DNA of 64,000 nt from Papaver somniferum. Taxonomy: Eukaryota; Streptophyta; Magnoliopsida; Ranunculales; Papaveraceae. The notes under the pieces are model-generated. The model made no database searches and was not told where the DNA came from. It worked only from the letters and a program-made list of their open reading frames with translations. Below are positions 24,408 through 34,343 of the stretch, piece by piece (the first letter of the stretch is position 1; each line of letters starts with the position of its first letter). Where the stretch lies: assembly GCF_003573695.1 (NCBI RefSeq), contig NC_039361.1, positions 36,916,859-36,980,858 of the forward strand, read 5' to 3'. Made by a program: the position numbers and the translations under genes.

Positions 24408-24794
24408 CTAGGAAATAAGACCTGTGGAGAATTCTTTATCGTCCCCGAACTCCTTGTCGTCAACACTCATTGGAACATAAGGTTCATTAAGGTAGGAGTT
24501 TATATCAATAAACCTTCTTGGCTGATGTTGTCGAATCAGGGCCTTCTGAATCTCATGAGTCTTATACACAAAAGCCTTTATTTGTTGAATCTCCTTTCGC
24601 ATCTCCTTCAACACGTCAAGAACATCAGAAAACTTCTGAGAATTTGAAGGACCGACTCTTGGCTTCCTCACATTCCTTCTTTTCCTTTTCAATGTTGGAG
24701 ATAATGGAGATTTTTGTTTTTCCTTCATGATTGATGGATTAACAATCATATTAACATCTTTTTCATCATAAGACATCATGCTTGGAGTATCCAT
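24408..24794 (-). CDS. Unknown ORF in gag-only element A, 128 residues
   Basis: Not recognised. It is a minus-strand ORF downstream of gag. It has a very basic segment (KRKRRNVRKPRVGPSNSQK, about residues 36-54) that could bind nucleic acid or direct nuclear entry. A predicted helix or coiled coil follows (FSDVLDVLKEMRKEIQQIKA and onward to IRQHQPRR), then an acidic tail (VDDKEFGDDKEFSTG). It sits where the polymerase would lie in an autonomous copia element. The start is the first ATG in the frame. No second copy is available, because the B region is deleted here. Confidence 0.5.
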   Translation of the reverse strand: MDTPSMMSYDEKDVNMIVNPSIMKEKQKSPLSPTLKRKRRNVRKPRVGPSNSQKFSDVLDVLKEMRKEIQQIKAFVYKTHEIQKALIRQHQPRRFIDINSYLNEPYVPMSVDDKEFGDDKEFSTGLIS

Positions 24795-25088
24795 AAACGT
24801 ATGGGTTTGTGAGAGGAAATCACAATTTGCTCAACAAGTAGTCTTGAGATAAAAAGAGGTTGCAGAGAAGGAAAAAGGAATGTAGGGTTTCGAAACCTTT
24901 AAACAGGTTCGTACACGACCAACTTTTAACCCTATGAAGAATAGTTTTGTCGATAATAACCCTCCTTTATTGATAGACAGAAAAAAAACTAAGAAAAGAA
25001 AAAAAAACTTTTCCTAAAGCCTGATAGGTAAAAAATCATTGTCTCTTTTGATCAGGCACATGAGACAAGATTTCCAAGAGCAACACAA

Positions 25089-25588
25089 TTAAGTTGCGTT
25101 GCGATGAACAATAATTTTTCCACCATTTTCCTCTTGAGAGGAATCCACAGACCTATGTCTATCAAAACGACTTGACCATACTTTCTTCTCAAATGTTCTA
25201 GCCATATCCTTGGAAACTAACTTCTTAGACGAAGATAAAATCCTACATACCTCAGCGGTTTTCTGAGCAAGTTTAAGCTTCCTTGCTAAATGATTTGCTC
25301 TTCGTTGAAGTTTGCTGACGTGCCTTCGTTGGTGTTTGTACTTATAACACTTTGAAAGTTCATGGCCCTTTAACGAACAATATGAACACGTCAAGTTAGG
25401 ATAAAAGTCAGGCTTCTGAGATGTGCAAGCAGCTAGGCACATAGTGGAACCTGAAACATTACAAACAAAGTTTCCAAAGAATGGGTCAACTTTATCTTCC
25501 AGAATAGTTGGATTATCTTTTGAAAGAATATCAAGATTGATGTATGTATTGATACAATTATCAAAATCAATATTTTCACCAAGAAGTG
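25089..25588 (-). pseudogene. Element A gag, C-terminal part, cut by Tat insertion
   Basis: This continues the gag of 42643-43698 on the other side of the Tat element. The segment ILEDKVDPFFGNFVCNV, a CSYCSLKGHELSKC motif (CX2CX4HX4C, a second zinc knuckle) and a basic helical region (KLQRRANHLARKLKLAQ) follow. The B copy (47222-48260) keeps the same stretch uninterrupted across the insertion point, except that its matching CSYS motif has lost one zinc-binding cysteine. The frame ends at 25089. Confidence 0.85.
25584..25588. repeat. Target-site duplication AAGTG, left of Tat element
   Basis: AAGTG directly before the Tat LTR start TGTAGATGG; the second copy is at 42638-42642. The uninterrupted site in the B copy reads CACCAAGAAGTGCAACACTT near 47475-47494, with one AAGTG. 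Confidence 0.97.
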
Positions 25589-28500
25589 TGTAGATGGGAA
25601 AAAACGATTTGCTGGTTTTTAAGGAATTGAGGAGACGACCGTACGGAGGAGACTCCTCGAACCGAGCGAAATGTTAAACCTCACACAGATGCACCGCTGC
25701 AAAGGGGGTGCTTTAGATTCGAGAGATCAATCTGTAGTACTGTGGCCTAAATCAAGACAATGATCGTTCCAGAGTAAATTCGGTCACAAGAGAGGATGGG
25801 TTGATGTGTAAGAGGGAAGCTGAGAAATGTGTGGAATCAATGGTAATCAAAGATTGTGGGTGTGTGAATTCCGAATACGATAAGCTCTGAGTGATTGAAA
25901 TTGCTCAATTGAGAGTAGTTGCTCAATTGATGAGTTGATGATCTCGTGTTGTCGATGAGACGTGAGATTGATGATACTGTTAATGCCGATCCTTCAATCA
26001 TGATTCAGAGACTTATTTATATTACTGTAATTTTAGACACCATGATTCCATGAAGTGTGACAGTTGATGGAATCAATGAGTGGGGAAGTGGAGATCGTGT
26101 TTGAAACCAGTTGCTCAACGTGTGGAGACTTGGTCGATTTTCCACCCACTACCTCGTGAATTCCTTCAACTGATTGCACGACTTGATCACATTTCATCGT
26201 GTGTTTGAACACACGTGTCGTAGACCGCCAGACCAAAACCCTAAGTGATATCCCCCAAGTGACACGATTGACGTCTCGTGGTTTGTTAGTCAAATGATGA
26301 CTTCGTGGTTTGATGGGACGATGAGTCTATGTAGTCGTTGAGTTGAACATGATGTTCTGAAACTCATGAATTGAACATGTCATGAGACAGAGGTATAGTT
26401 CTTACGATGAAGTGAGAAAGTATTGCTCATTCGATGGATCGTTGAATATTGATTGTTGAACCAATATTCCTTGGTTTGAGAAAATATTCATCATCCGAGC
26501 AAGTGCTGCTCATGTGATGAATTGTTGAATATTTGATCGTCTGATCATGTGTTGCTCATCTGATGAATTATTGGCAGCGTACCAAAAATATTAATTAGAA
26601 TACTGGTCGTTGAACCGAGCATAATTAATAAAATTAATGACCATGAGGTCGTCGTAAAATTATTAAGGTTGGAATCTGGAATGATGATCCTTGGATTCAG
26701 AAAACCTAATTTGATCAATTGATGATCAATTCATGGTTCGTCAGAAGTTTAACCATGGGACGAAGAAGGGGGCGACTACATGGGACCGTGGATCAACCAT
26801 GTAGTGTCCATATGCTCACGTGAGCAAATACAAAGAACTCCTGAAGAGTTGACGATTTATTGGTGAAAGAATGATTAAATGCTGGTTTAATCATTTATTC
26901 GAAAATGCTCGTCTGAGCCTTAGGTGAGAAAACCTAATTAATTATGAAGAGGCGAGGGACCGACCATGGAGTCATGAAATCGGCCCTGGGTTGTCACGTG
27001 ACCTCCTGACGATCCCTTCATGAAAATCCAAAGTGTTTGGAAGAGTTTTGGACCTAATACGAGTTATTGTGCAAATTAGGTCAAAACTGTGAAAATTGAT
27101 GGGACCGGCTTCCGTGAGCCAAAGAGCCAATCTTGGTCGGTCAAGATAGCGTGCTCGTGTCCCCGAGGCGTTCGTGTCTCAATCCTGAGAATTTTGATAT
27201 TTTCTGGCGTGCAATTGAGCATCCATTCGAGAAAATGTGCCAAAATTAGGGTTTCGACGAAACTGAGGAAAACACAATGAGATGATGAAAAATAATTATA
27301 AAATAAGGAATGAGGAGGCGTGGGACCGCCGTGGTCACTGCATGGTCGGCCGATCGTGACCACGGTCCCATGGGGCCTTTTTCTTAATTTTATAATATTT
27401 TGATGATTTTATGAAAAATTCATGAATTTTGAGAAATTTGATGAATTTAGGGAGTTTCCATGAATTAAAGGAGTTTTCATGAGTTCAAGGAAGCAAAAAA
27501 TATTAAAATAATAAAAAAAAGGCGTGTGGGACCATGAAAGGCATGGCCGTCCGGCTTGGGCCTGGTCCCACGAGTTTCCCTAATTTTTGTGTATTTTTTA
27601 TGTATTTTTGATGAATTTAGGGAATTTTTCCTAATTTGAGAGAAATACCATGAAATCAAGGAATTTGATGAATTCAAGGAAAACTAATAATAAAATAATA
27701 AAACAAAGGGGCGTGTGGGACCGGCTAGGGAATGGCCGGCCAGCCAAGGCCCGGTCCCACAAGTTTTCATAATTTATTTTATTTTATTATTATTTAATGA
27801 TTTGTGCAAAAATACCATGAAATCAAGGAGATTTTAATGAAATTAGAGAAATAATAATAATAATAATAAAAATAAAATAATAAGGAACTGTGGGGTGTGG
27901 GGCCGGTTGGGACCAAGGCATGGCCGGTTGGCCAATGGTCACGCCCCACACTCCTTTCCTTAATTTTATATTATTTTTATGGATTTATGGAAGTACCATG
28001 AAACCGAGGAGTTTCCTCGAGAAGAAGGAGATTTGATAAAATGAGAGAATTTTCATCAAATCATGGAAAATAATAAAAATGCATTAAAAATATAAAAATG
28101 GTGTGGGATTAACCACGACAAGGTCGGTTGGTCGGGTGTCCGTGCTCCCAGCACCCTGGTCAATATTTTTAATTATTTATTATTTTCTTCTCTATTTTTC
28201 ATAGGTTCATCGTTTCGTTGTATTTTTGAAATACTCGTTCGTGCGGTGACTGTTACTGTATCGTCGTTGAATACACCTTCACCATTTGAATCGGGGCTTA
28301 CTTAGAGGTAGCTCAGACGCCCGGTTGTTGATTATTTATTACTAGTTGTGGAATTCGGTGGAGAATAATTCACAAAACTGAGCAATAAGATGTTTATTAT
28401 TAATTCGTAAGATCAACCGAGGATTCGACTACGAATTCAGAATAATAAAGTGAGCATTACCATTCCATGGGATCATATATTCGACCATAAAATCGGAGTA

Positions 28501-29147
28501 ATTAAGATTTATCCATTAGCATTTATGAGACCAGTTGTGGATTCGATCAAGAAATCGGAGTAATGAGATAATATAGTTATTGCTATTCTATGAGATCACA
28601 TTGTGGATTCGATCATAAAATCAGAACAATTGTTTATTTCCATTCCATGGGACCAGTCGTGGATTCGACCATGGAATATGAGCGATAATAGATTATTCTG
28701 GGAATTCAGTAGTGAATGTCACGGCAGAATTAATCTTAATTAGGAATAATTAACTTTGTGGATCTATACTAGCATAGCAAGCTGTCTAGGAGCATTAATT
28801 ATCCCGATACGAGCTTGTCGGTAAGTCATATCCTTTACATAGTCAGGGTAAACTCGTTGTTTGTTCCTGAAAACGTTATCGCTCTATACTAGCAGAGCAA
28901 GCTGTCTAGGAGCCATCCATCTCGTGATACTATATAGAAATAATCACTGAAAGTATTCAGTATTCATGAGATATTTCGTTGTCCAGTCGTGAGACTACAT
29001 ATCTACATATACTCTGAGAGAAAGTACTCTCCGTTGAGAATTCGATGAGAGACCCGTGTCTCGATACTGACGTCTGATTGCTGGATCAGAGCTTCGTATA
29101 ATTATGAGTTTACGATTTTAGCCCTTGTCGAAAATCCACCATCTACA
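25589..29147 (-). mobile_element. Tat 3' LTR, 3559 bp
   Basis: Starts TGTAGATGG and ends CCATCTACA on the plus strand. It pairs with 39129-42637 with scattered single-base differences. It is 50 bp longer, mostly because about 46 bp near 28440-28490 are absent from the partner near 41971. Its inner part has the GC-rich hairpin array, and near 28440-28690 a degenerate repeat of about 80 bp around GTGGATTCGATCATAAAATC. The segment CTATACTAGC..GAGCAAGC, CTGTCTAGGAG occurs twice, near 28765 and 28885. Confidence 0.96.
26935..28165. repeat. GC-rich hairpin array in Tat LTR
   Basis: At intervals of about 180-200 bp an AT-rich background is broken by GC-rich segments flanked by complementary GTGGGACC and GGTCCCAC: near 26950, 27320, 27525, 27712, 27890 and 28100. 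The loops contain GGCATGGCCGGCC-like sequence, and spacers repeat CATGAAATCAAGGA and AATTTTATAATATTTT. The same array lies at 40490-41690 in the other LTR, and on the opposite strand at 215-1130. Confidence 0.88.
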
Positions 29148-29162
29148 TTAAGTCCCCTTCTT
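29148..29162 (-). other. Tat polypurine tract
   Basis: The plus strand TTAAGTCCCCTTCTT reads AAGAAGGGGACTTAA on the minus strand directly before the 3' LTR start TGTAGATGG. Confidence 0.82.
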
Positions 29163-29450
29163 ACTGAAGAAAGCTTTGTTCCTCAGTCAGCATTAAATGG
29201 TGATTTTTCGGCCATAAATAATAATACCAGTAATTGAACTTAGTCGTAAGTTGAGACGTTACCGGATTTAGAGAGCATGAGCAAACCACGACTTGATGAA
29301 GGCTTCAATGTCATGATTGAAGCGTCGTTTGATGAGCATAAATTGGTGTTGAACCGCTGGTTTGGACAACGAGTCCGTGGTCGGTAAGGATTCGCGGGTC
29401 GGGCCCAATAAGGAAATCCTTAGAAAATTAGGTTTTGGAAATAAAATTGA

Positions 29451-29460
29451 TATAAAAGGG
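29451..29460 (+). promoter_or_regulatory. TATA box of the antisense gene module
   Basis: TATAAAAGGG lies in the Tat element on the strand opposite pol. About 50-130 bases downstream is a GC-rich, untranslated-like stretch (GCCGGAGCCGTC, CGCCGGCGCCGTC). It is followed by an intron-like AT-rich region ending in TTCGTTTTGCAG at about 30419. This is the most promoter-like site upstream of the plus-strand ORF at 30575. A second candidate, TATAAAAGG, is at 30486. Confidence 0.5.
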
Positions 29461-29639
29461 ATTAATCCTTTTTTTAATTATTATTTTACTCACACACGAC
29501 CAGCACCTTCATCACCTTCACGCCAGGGAAGGAGAGTTTTTTCGCCGGAGCCGTCAGCCTCCACCGATCGCCGGCGCCGTCCGACCGTCGTCCGGCCAAA
29601 TTCCGGCTGCCGCACGTTAGGTTTTTTTTTTTTCTGATG

Positions 29640-30574
29640 TTTATGATCCTCATGAGTTGTTCATACTTTTATCATGATGAATTTATATACATGTGTGTAT
29701 ATTAGTGTGAGTTTTATGAAAAAACCCTCGTTTTTGAAAATGTATGTTCGTTCAATCGTTAGTTTTGAAAACTAACTATAATCCTGATTTAGGAGAGATT
29801 TTTTTTATATATGAACCTAGGTCCAGTGATAAAAATTAGTTTATGAGTTTTCATGTGTACCAAGGTTTTATCATAAAAGAAGTGAATTTTCATGAAATCG
29901 GAATAATCCTTCGTTTTAAAGACAAATAACGATGACACGAAGGAAAATATGTATGATGAACTTGTGTCCAGTGATAAAATTTTGTTTATGAGCTTTCATG
30001 TAAATACAAAACATTATCATATGAATGAGATGTGATCTTTCACGATATTTTTTGAAATAAACCTTCGTTTTAAAGACAAATAATGACGATACAAAGGAAA
30101 AATAGTTATATATATATATGCAGCCGTGACATATATTGTGCAAAATATGATGATATATTTTATTTTCATGAGTTTGTTTTCCTTAGATAAAATCCTTGAG
30201 AATTTACGTATGCAAGTTGCATTAATTGCTGTTTTTTTTTCGAAAAATCAAAACGTGGGTTTTGAGGATTCTTCAAAGATAGACAATATATTTATGATAG
30301 AATATTCTATTGTTATGAATTTCATAGGTAGTTTTGTGAATGTTCACATTATGAAAATTGTGTCCGTGATTTTATGAAAAATCAGTTTCGAAATTAATAA
30401 AGTTTCGTTCGTTTTGCAGTTTTCGAAGAGACGAACGATTTTGAGGTGTTAACTCTAGCATTACTATCACTATTGTTAGTGGAAGTATAAAAGGTAAGAT
30501 TTAAGAGTTACCATTTTTTTACTGATGTTGGTTTGTTTACATAGTAGTAATCTTTGATCTTCCGGTTCCAGAAA
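29640..30574 (+). other. Probable untranslated leader with introns
   Basis: No ORF is convincing. Splice-like sites are an acceptor TTTTGCAG at about 30419, a donor AAG/GTAAGA at 30495 and an acceptor TTCCGGTTCCAG at 30571, four bases before the ATG at 30575. It contains a tandem duplication of about 145 bp (29811-29950 and 29955-30105) sharing GTCCAGTGATAAAA and CGTTTTAAAGACAAATAA. A TA run lies at 30106-30118. Confidence 0.45.
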
Positions 30575-32642
30575 ATGTCGACCAACAATAACAACAATTA
30601 CGATTACTGGTATTCCTCTTCTTCCTCTGGCTCTTCTGATGAGGATTCCGACGCTCCTGTAGTGAAATCAAAGGCTAGGGTTACCTAGGAAGGGGTAAAG
30701 CCTAATGTTCCCTTGGGTGAGCGAAGAGTCTCTTTTGCTAAACTCGAAAAGAAAAGAGCTGAAGACAAAAAGGAGGATGCCCCTCAACGTGAAAAAGATC
30801 GCACCCGGCGTAAGAGACGGAGGGTTGAGGAGAAGCGTCAATTCTTGGATGGGGTGCCTTCTGATTCTGATGCTGATGCTTCTGAAGGAGAGATCACATG
30901 GGAACCATCCGAGCGTTACATTAAGCCTGATCGATATGAAAGAGAGCATCAGAGGACGATGAGGAAAATTGAAGCTGCAGCAGAAGATAACTCGGATTCA
31001 GATGATGATGTTATCTTCCGTCCACCGGACTTCACCAATGATCCTGACAGTGACTGATAGACACATTTTGTGTCTAAATTGTACTCAATGTCTCTATTGT
31101 TAGTGCTCGATTTTTGTACTAATTTTGATGCTTTGTGTGTGTAGGTGTTTTTGGAGAAATACACTTGTGTGGAAAAAGTTGCTCAAAAAGTGCTATTTGG
31201 ACCCCCGGAGAAAAGTACTAAAGGCACCCTCATTTTGGATAAGGGCACCCCCAGAGCACCCGGTGTTAAAGGCACCTGAAAAATGGATTCAAGGCACTTC
31301 TTCCTCATCTTTTGAAAATTGAAATTGGCGGGAAAATAGTCACAGTTGCTGGCAGAATTTTCGATCGAATTTCGGACGTGATTTAGTGAGATTCAATCTC
31401 TGAAATTTAGTGGGTAGACGTGATATGTCATAACAAAGCTGGTATGGGTGTTTGTTTCGATCGAATTTGGCTGGATAACTCGCAAGAAGAAAACAGGGCA
31501 AGCCACGTATGGGAAAGATGCTCGGGATTTTTTGTGCCTTGTTGAGGAGATTTCGTGAGGATATTGCATGTATAACTGCTACTGGTATTAGGTAGAAACG
31601 TGCTGGAGCAATTCCGTGTACAACAGGCGCATGAGAAAGCAAATCAGGGAAGAAAATATTCCCGAGAATATTTTTCTTCACTGCCGAGTAATGGAGGATT
31701 ATGTGAAGTTATTACGTGAGATTTTGTTGTTTCTGGGTTATAAATAGGCGATGGGATATCAGTAAGGGGGACGGATAGTTTGGGAGAGAGATAGAGCACC
31801 AGAAAGCTGAAAAAAATCAAGTTACAGAGCTGCCATTTTTCTGCTGCTGTTGAAGAACACGAAGAACATAAGACGCATACCATTGTGTCGTTTATGCTAC
31901 AGTAATTGCGACTGTTACCGAACAGTCTTAAAAGCTACAGTTTCAGCGACTGTCGCAAGACAGTCTTATTTGCTACAGTGACAGCGACAGTCAACATATA
32001 TCGTTCTCTGTAACTTTAATTATTTTCACACTTTTATCATTTGTAACCCATCTTTGAGCATAAATGAAATCAACTTTTGAGCGTGTTACGCATAATTGAA
32101 GCTGCAGATATTATTCATGCGTAAATAACTTTAATTATTTTCATAATATACGCATGAATAATTGGTAATCATTTATTTCCTCTAATTTATAATTTATAAT
32201 TCACTCAATCACCGCTTTTGCGGAGTTTTTAATTGTTTGCATAATTTTCTTCATTAGTTGTGATTCAATTAGATAGGTCATACTTTGTTTAGATAATCTA
32301 TGCTTAGGGGATACAATTAATTTTTGAGAATTTTCCGGATTATATGTGAATTAAGAAATAAGGGACTTAAAAGATAATTAAAGTTTTGGATTATTTACCA
32401 TAATTTATTCATGTGTAATAGTGGAATCAATGTCTTGGTTATTTCCAATATCTTGAAATCAATTTTGCAATAAGTTTTGTTTGTTTTTAAATTTTTATTA
32501 AGTCTAAAATTCATTGCCTTCACAAGTCTCAACGAACCTTTTTACTACAACATTATTGAGTCACATCAGTGACTCTGAAGAAGATGATTCCGAGAAGGAC
32601 AGTGACGATGAAGCTGACAATTCGGATGAGTCCGACGAGTAG
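30575..32642 (+). pseudogene. Antisense ORF 1 of Tat element, interrupted by solo LTR
   Basis: Plus-strand ORF opposite pol, in the space between integrase and 3' LTR where Tat elements may carry extra ORFs. From the ATG at 30575 it has a Ser/Asn-rich start (YWYSSSSSGSSDEDS), a basic lysine/arginine-rich middle (KLEKKRAEDKK, KDRTRRKRRRVEEKRQ), and an acidic aspartate/serine tail. One nonsense codon (TAG) lies at 30686-30688. At 31054 the reading frame is broken by a solo Athila LTR with 5-bp duplication; the acidic tail resumes at 32569 and ends with a stop at 32640. Function is unknown; the composition suggests a nuclear or nucleic-acid-associated protein, which is inference. The frame has clear coding composition and is not explained by any ORF on the other strand. 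Confidence 0.72.
31055..32568 (+). mobile_element. Solo Athila-type LTR, 1514 bp
   Basis: Starts TGATAGACACATTTTGTGTC and ends GAGTCACATCA, matching the minus-strand ends of the Athila LTRs (TGATAGACAC to CCACATCA). It carries the same early sequence (TGTTAGTGCTC, TTTTTGTACT, GTGTGTAGGT). GTGAC flanks both sides (31050-31054 and 32569-32573). No internal Athila sequence is present, so the element was reduced to one LTR, probably by LTR-LTR recombination. Its target is the acidic coding tail of antisense ORF 1 inside the Tat element, so it is younger than the Tat insertion or was already present in the Tat copy. Confidence 0.94.
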
Positions 32643-33129
32643 TTTTATTTCCATCTTCTTTAGACGTTAGAGCATTCCCTTTTTAGTCTTCATAGTGGAT
32701 ATCTTTCTTTTGACTGTTTAAACGACTTTACTTCAATTAGACTTTTCTTCTGAATGATGAACATTTTGTTAACGTCGATTTCTTCTAATCCATGACATGG
32801 ACCAATGTCCATATATCCAAATTCATCATGACTTGTCGATTTTCATGAGAAGTAACATAACACACGGCTGAGAATTCATGACGTGTACAAGGCCGCGTGG
32901 CCTATCCTTTGACCCGTGATGTTCAGTCCCCAGTGTGTTATTTTCCTCCGCGTCTTCGGTATCGATCTTTGAGGCCTAGGGTTTCAGTGAAACTCGTAAC
33001 TGAGTTGACTATATGACTATCAATATATATATCTTGAAGACTCCAAATCTATGATCCACGCAAATATTTCTTCCATTCCTGAGTCAGTTTCATCGTGCAG
33101 AGAATTTTTGATCCTACCCTATTGCCGTC
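32643..33129 (+). other. Spacer between antisense ORFs, possible promoter
   Basis: AT-rich, with no ORF. A TATATATA run at 33023-33032 lies about 100 bases before the ATG at 33130 and could act as a TATA box for the second antisense gene. No other motif is clear. Confidence 0.35.
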
Positions 33130-33209
33130 ATGTCGAGCAATAACATTTATTCTCAAGATGATCTTCAGTCGAACCGTGAAATAACAACGTCTATCTCAGT
33201 AAGTTGTAC

Positions 33210-33240
<31 letters not shown>

Positions 33241-34144
33241 CTCCTTTCTTGTCTTTGTCCAATCGAGATTGTTGATCACAAGAGAATGATTTGTCGTAGG
33301 ACTGTAAGAAAAATGCTACTCCTCATAATGCAAGGCCTAAGCGGACTGTTAGAGCTCCCGCCCGGTATGGATCGGCTCGTGCTGAAGCTGGATCGTCTGT
33401 AAGTAAACCTATGACTCTTGAGATTGTAATGAGTCCCGGGATTAACGCTCCTTCGTTTCATCGTAGGCGGATGTCCGTGTCGTCGTCGATGCTAGACAAA
33501 GAAAGAGTGGAAATTCCGTGACCGTGGTTGAGGTTGAGGAAAGCAGTAACCAGGCATGTGAATATTCTGCAGGATCCGTGGAGACTGGAGACAGTGTCCA
33601 TGCTCGTGAATACCCAACCGCTGGACTTTTATTCGAAGCCCCATTGATTAATACCCTCCCAGACAATGAAATGGTCGGCGGATTCGTGATTCCCAAATGT
33701 TATGCATCTCTGTACACCAAGATCTGGAAGAAGTATGGTCACATTGCTACCACATAAGTGTGGAAAGGTTTTCTTCCAACCCTTTTAACCACGGTAACGG
33801 GGCTATTGCCGATCATCGAGGAAATGAATCAGATGCACTTGCGAGACGTCAAAAACCATGAACTGCACCAATGGGATGAAATGATATCGAATTGTGAGAT
33901 ATTGCGATTCAATGTAAGCTGGCTCCGTCGTCGTCTTGAGATAATCAAGGTTCATAAGGCGGCAAAGGCTGCTGATGCAATTTCCATGAATGCAGCTTTA
34001 CTGGATGAGGATAGGATACTGGCTCTGGAGTCAGCAAGGGTTGAGAAAGCGGTCGAAGACTTGAAGGCAAAGACCAATATTTTTCAGAAGAAGCTTGACG
34101 AGGCTTCTTACAGGGATTATTCGTTGCTGAATGGTTTGCTCTGA
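33130..34144 (+). pseudogene. Antisense ORF 2 of Tat element, spliced, one stop
   Basis: Plus-strand gene opposite pol, ending 200 bases from the integrase end. Three exons fit one frame: 33130-33198 (23 codons), 33300-33398 (33 codons) and 33467-34144. Both introns have GT donors (GTAAGT) and AG acceptors (GTCGTAG, CATCGTAG), and all joins are phase 0. The product has a basic, proline-containing start (RPKRTVRAPARYG), a central domain with VIPKCYASLYTKIWKKYGHIA and FLPTLLTTVTGLLPII, and a helical, coiled-coil-like end (ESARVEKAVEDLKAKTNIFQ). One nonsense codon TAA lies at 33755-33757. I recall similar KIWxKYGHIA-type proteins annotated near plant gypsy elements, but no family name is claimed. 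A CTT microsatellite lies in intron 1. Confidence 0.72.
33211..33242 (+). repeat. CTT microsatellite in intron 1 of antisense ORF 2
   Basis: About ten CTT repeats directly after the donor-side sequence GTAAGTTGTACA. It may serve as a pyrimidine-rich tract in the intron. Confidence 0.9.
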
Positions 34145-34343
34145 GTGAGCATTTGTGGTTGTTGTTTTTTTTTTGAGTAAATCTGAGTTTCTAGTTAGGT
34201 GAAACAGTTGATCATGGTATGAACAAATTTTGCTCATTTATGAAATGTTTAATGAACAAAGGAGCATTCGCATGCTCTTTGGAGGAATGAAATTACATTT
34301 TTGAAAATGCTTGAAGTGATGAAGAGGTAGTTTGTTTCATGGA

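Larger units (their letters stand above)
22886..25588 (-). mobile_element. Element A internal region, 3' part, no polymerase
   Basis: Region between the 3' LTR of A and the Tat insertion. Read on the minus strand it holds the C-terminal part of gag (25588-25089), an unknown ORF (24794-24408) and about 1.5 kb of AT-rich non-coding sequence down to the purine tract. With 42643-43764, the whole internal region is only about 3.8 kb and shows no protease, integrase, RT or RNase H. The second copy (46119-47219) repeats the non-coding part. A is best described as a non-autonomous, gag-bearing element. Confidence 0.82.

Noticed and set aside
29362..29637. Plus-strand ORF of 91 codons downstream of the antisense TATA region
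   Set aside because: It begins before the TATA box and runs through GC-rich leader-like sequence into a T-run. It is more likely untranslated leader than a gene.
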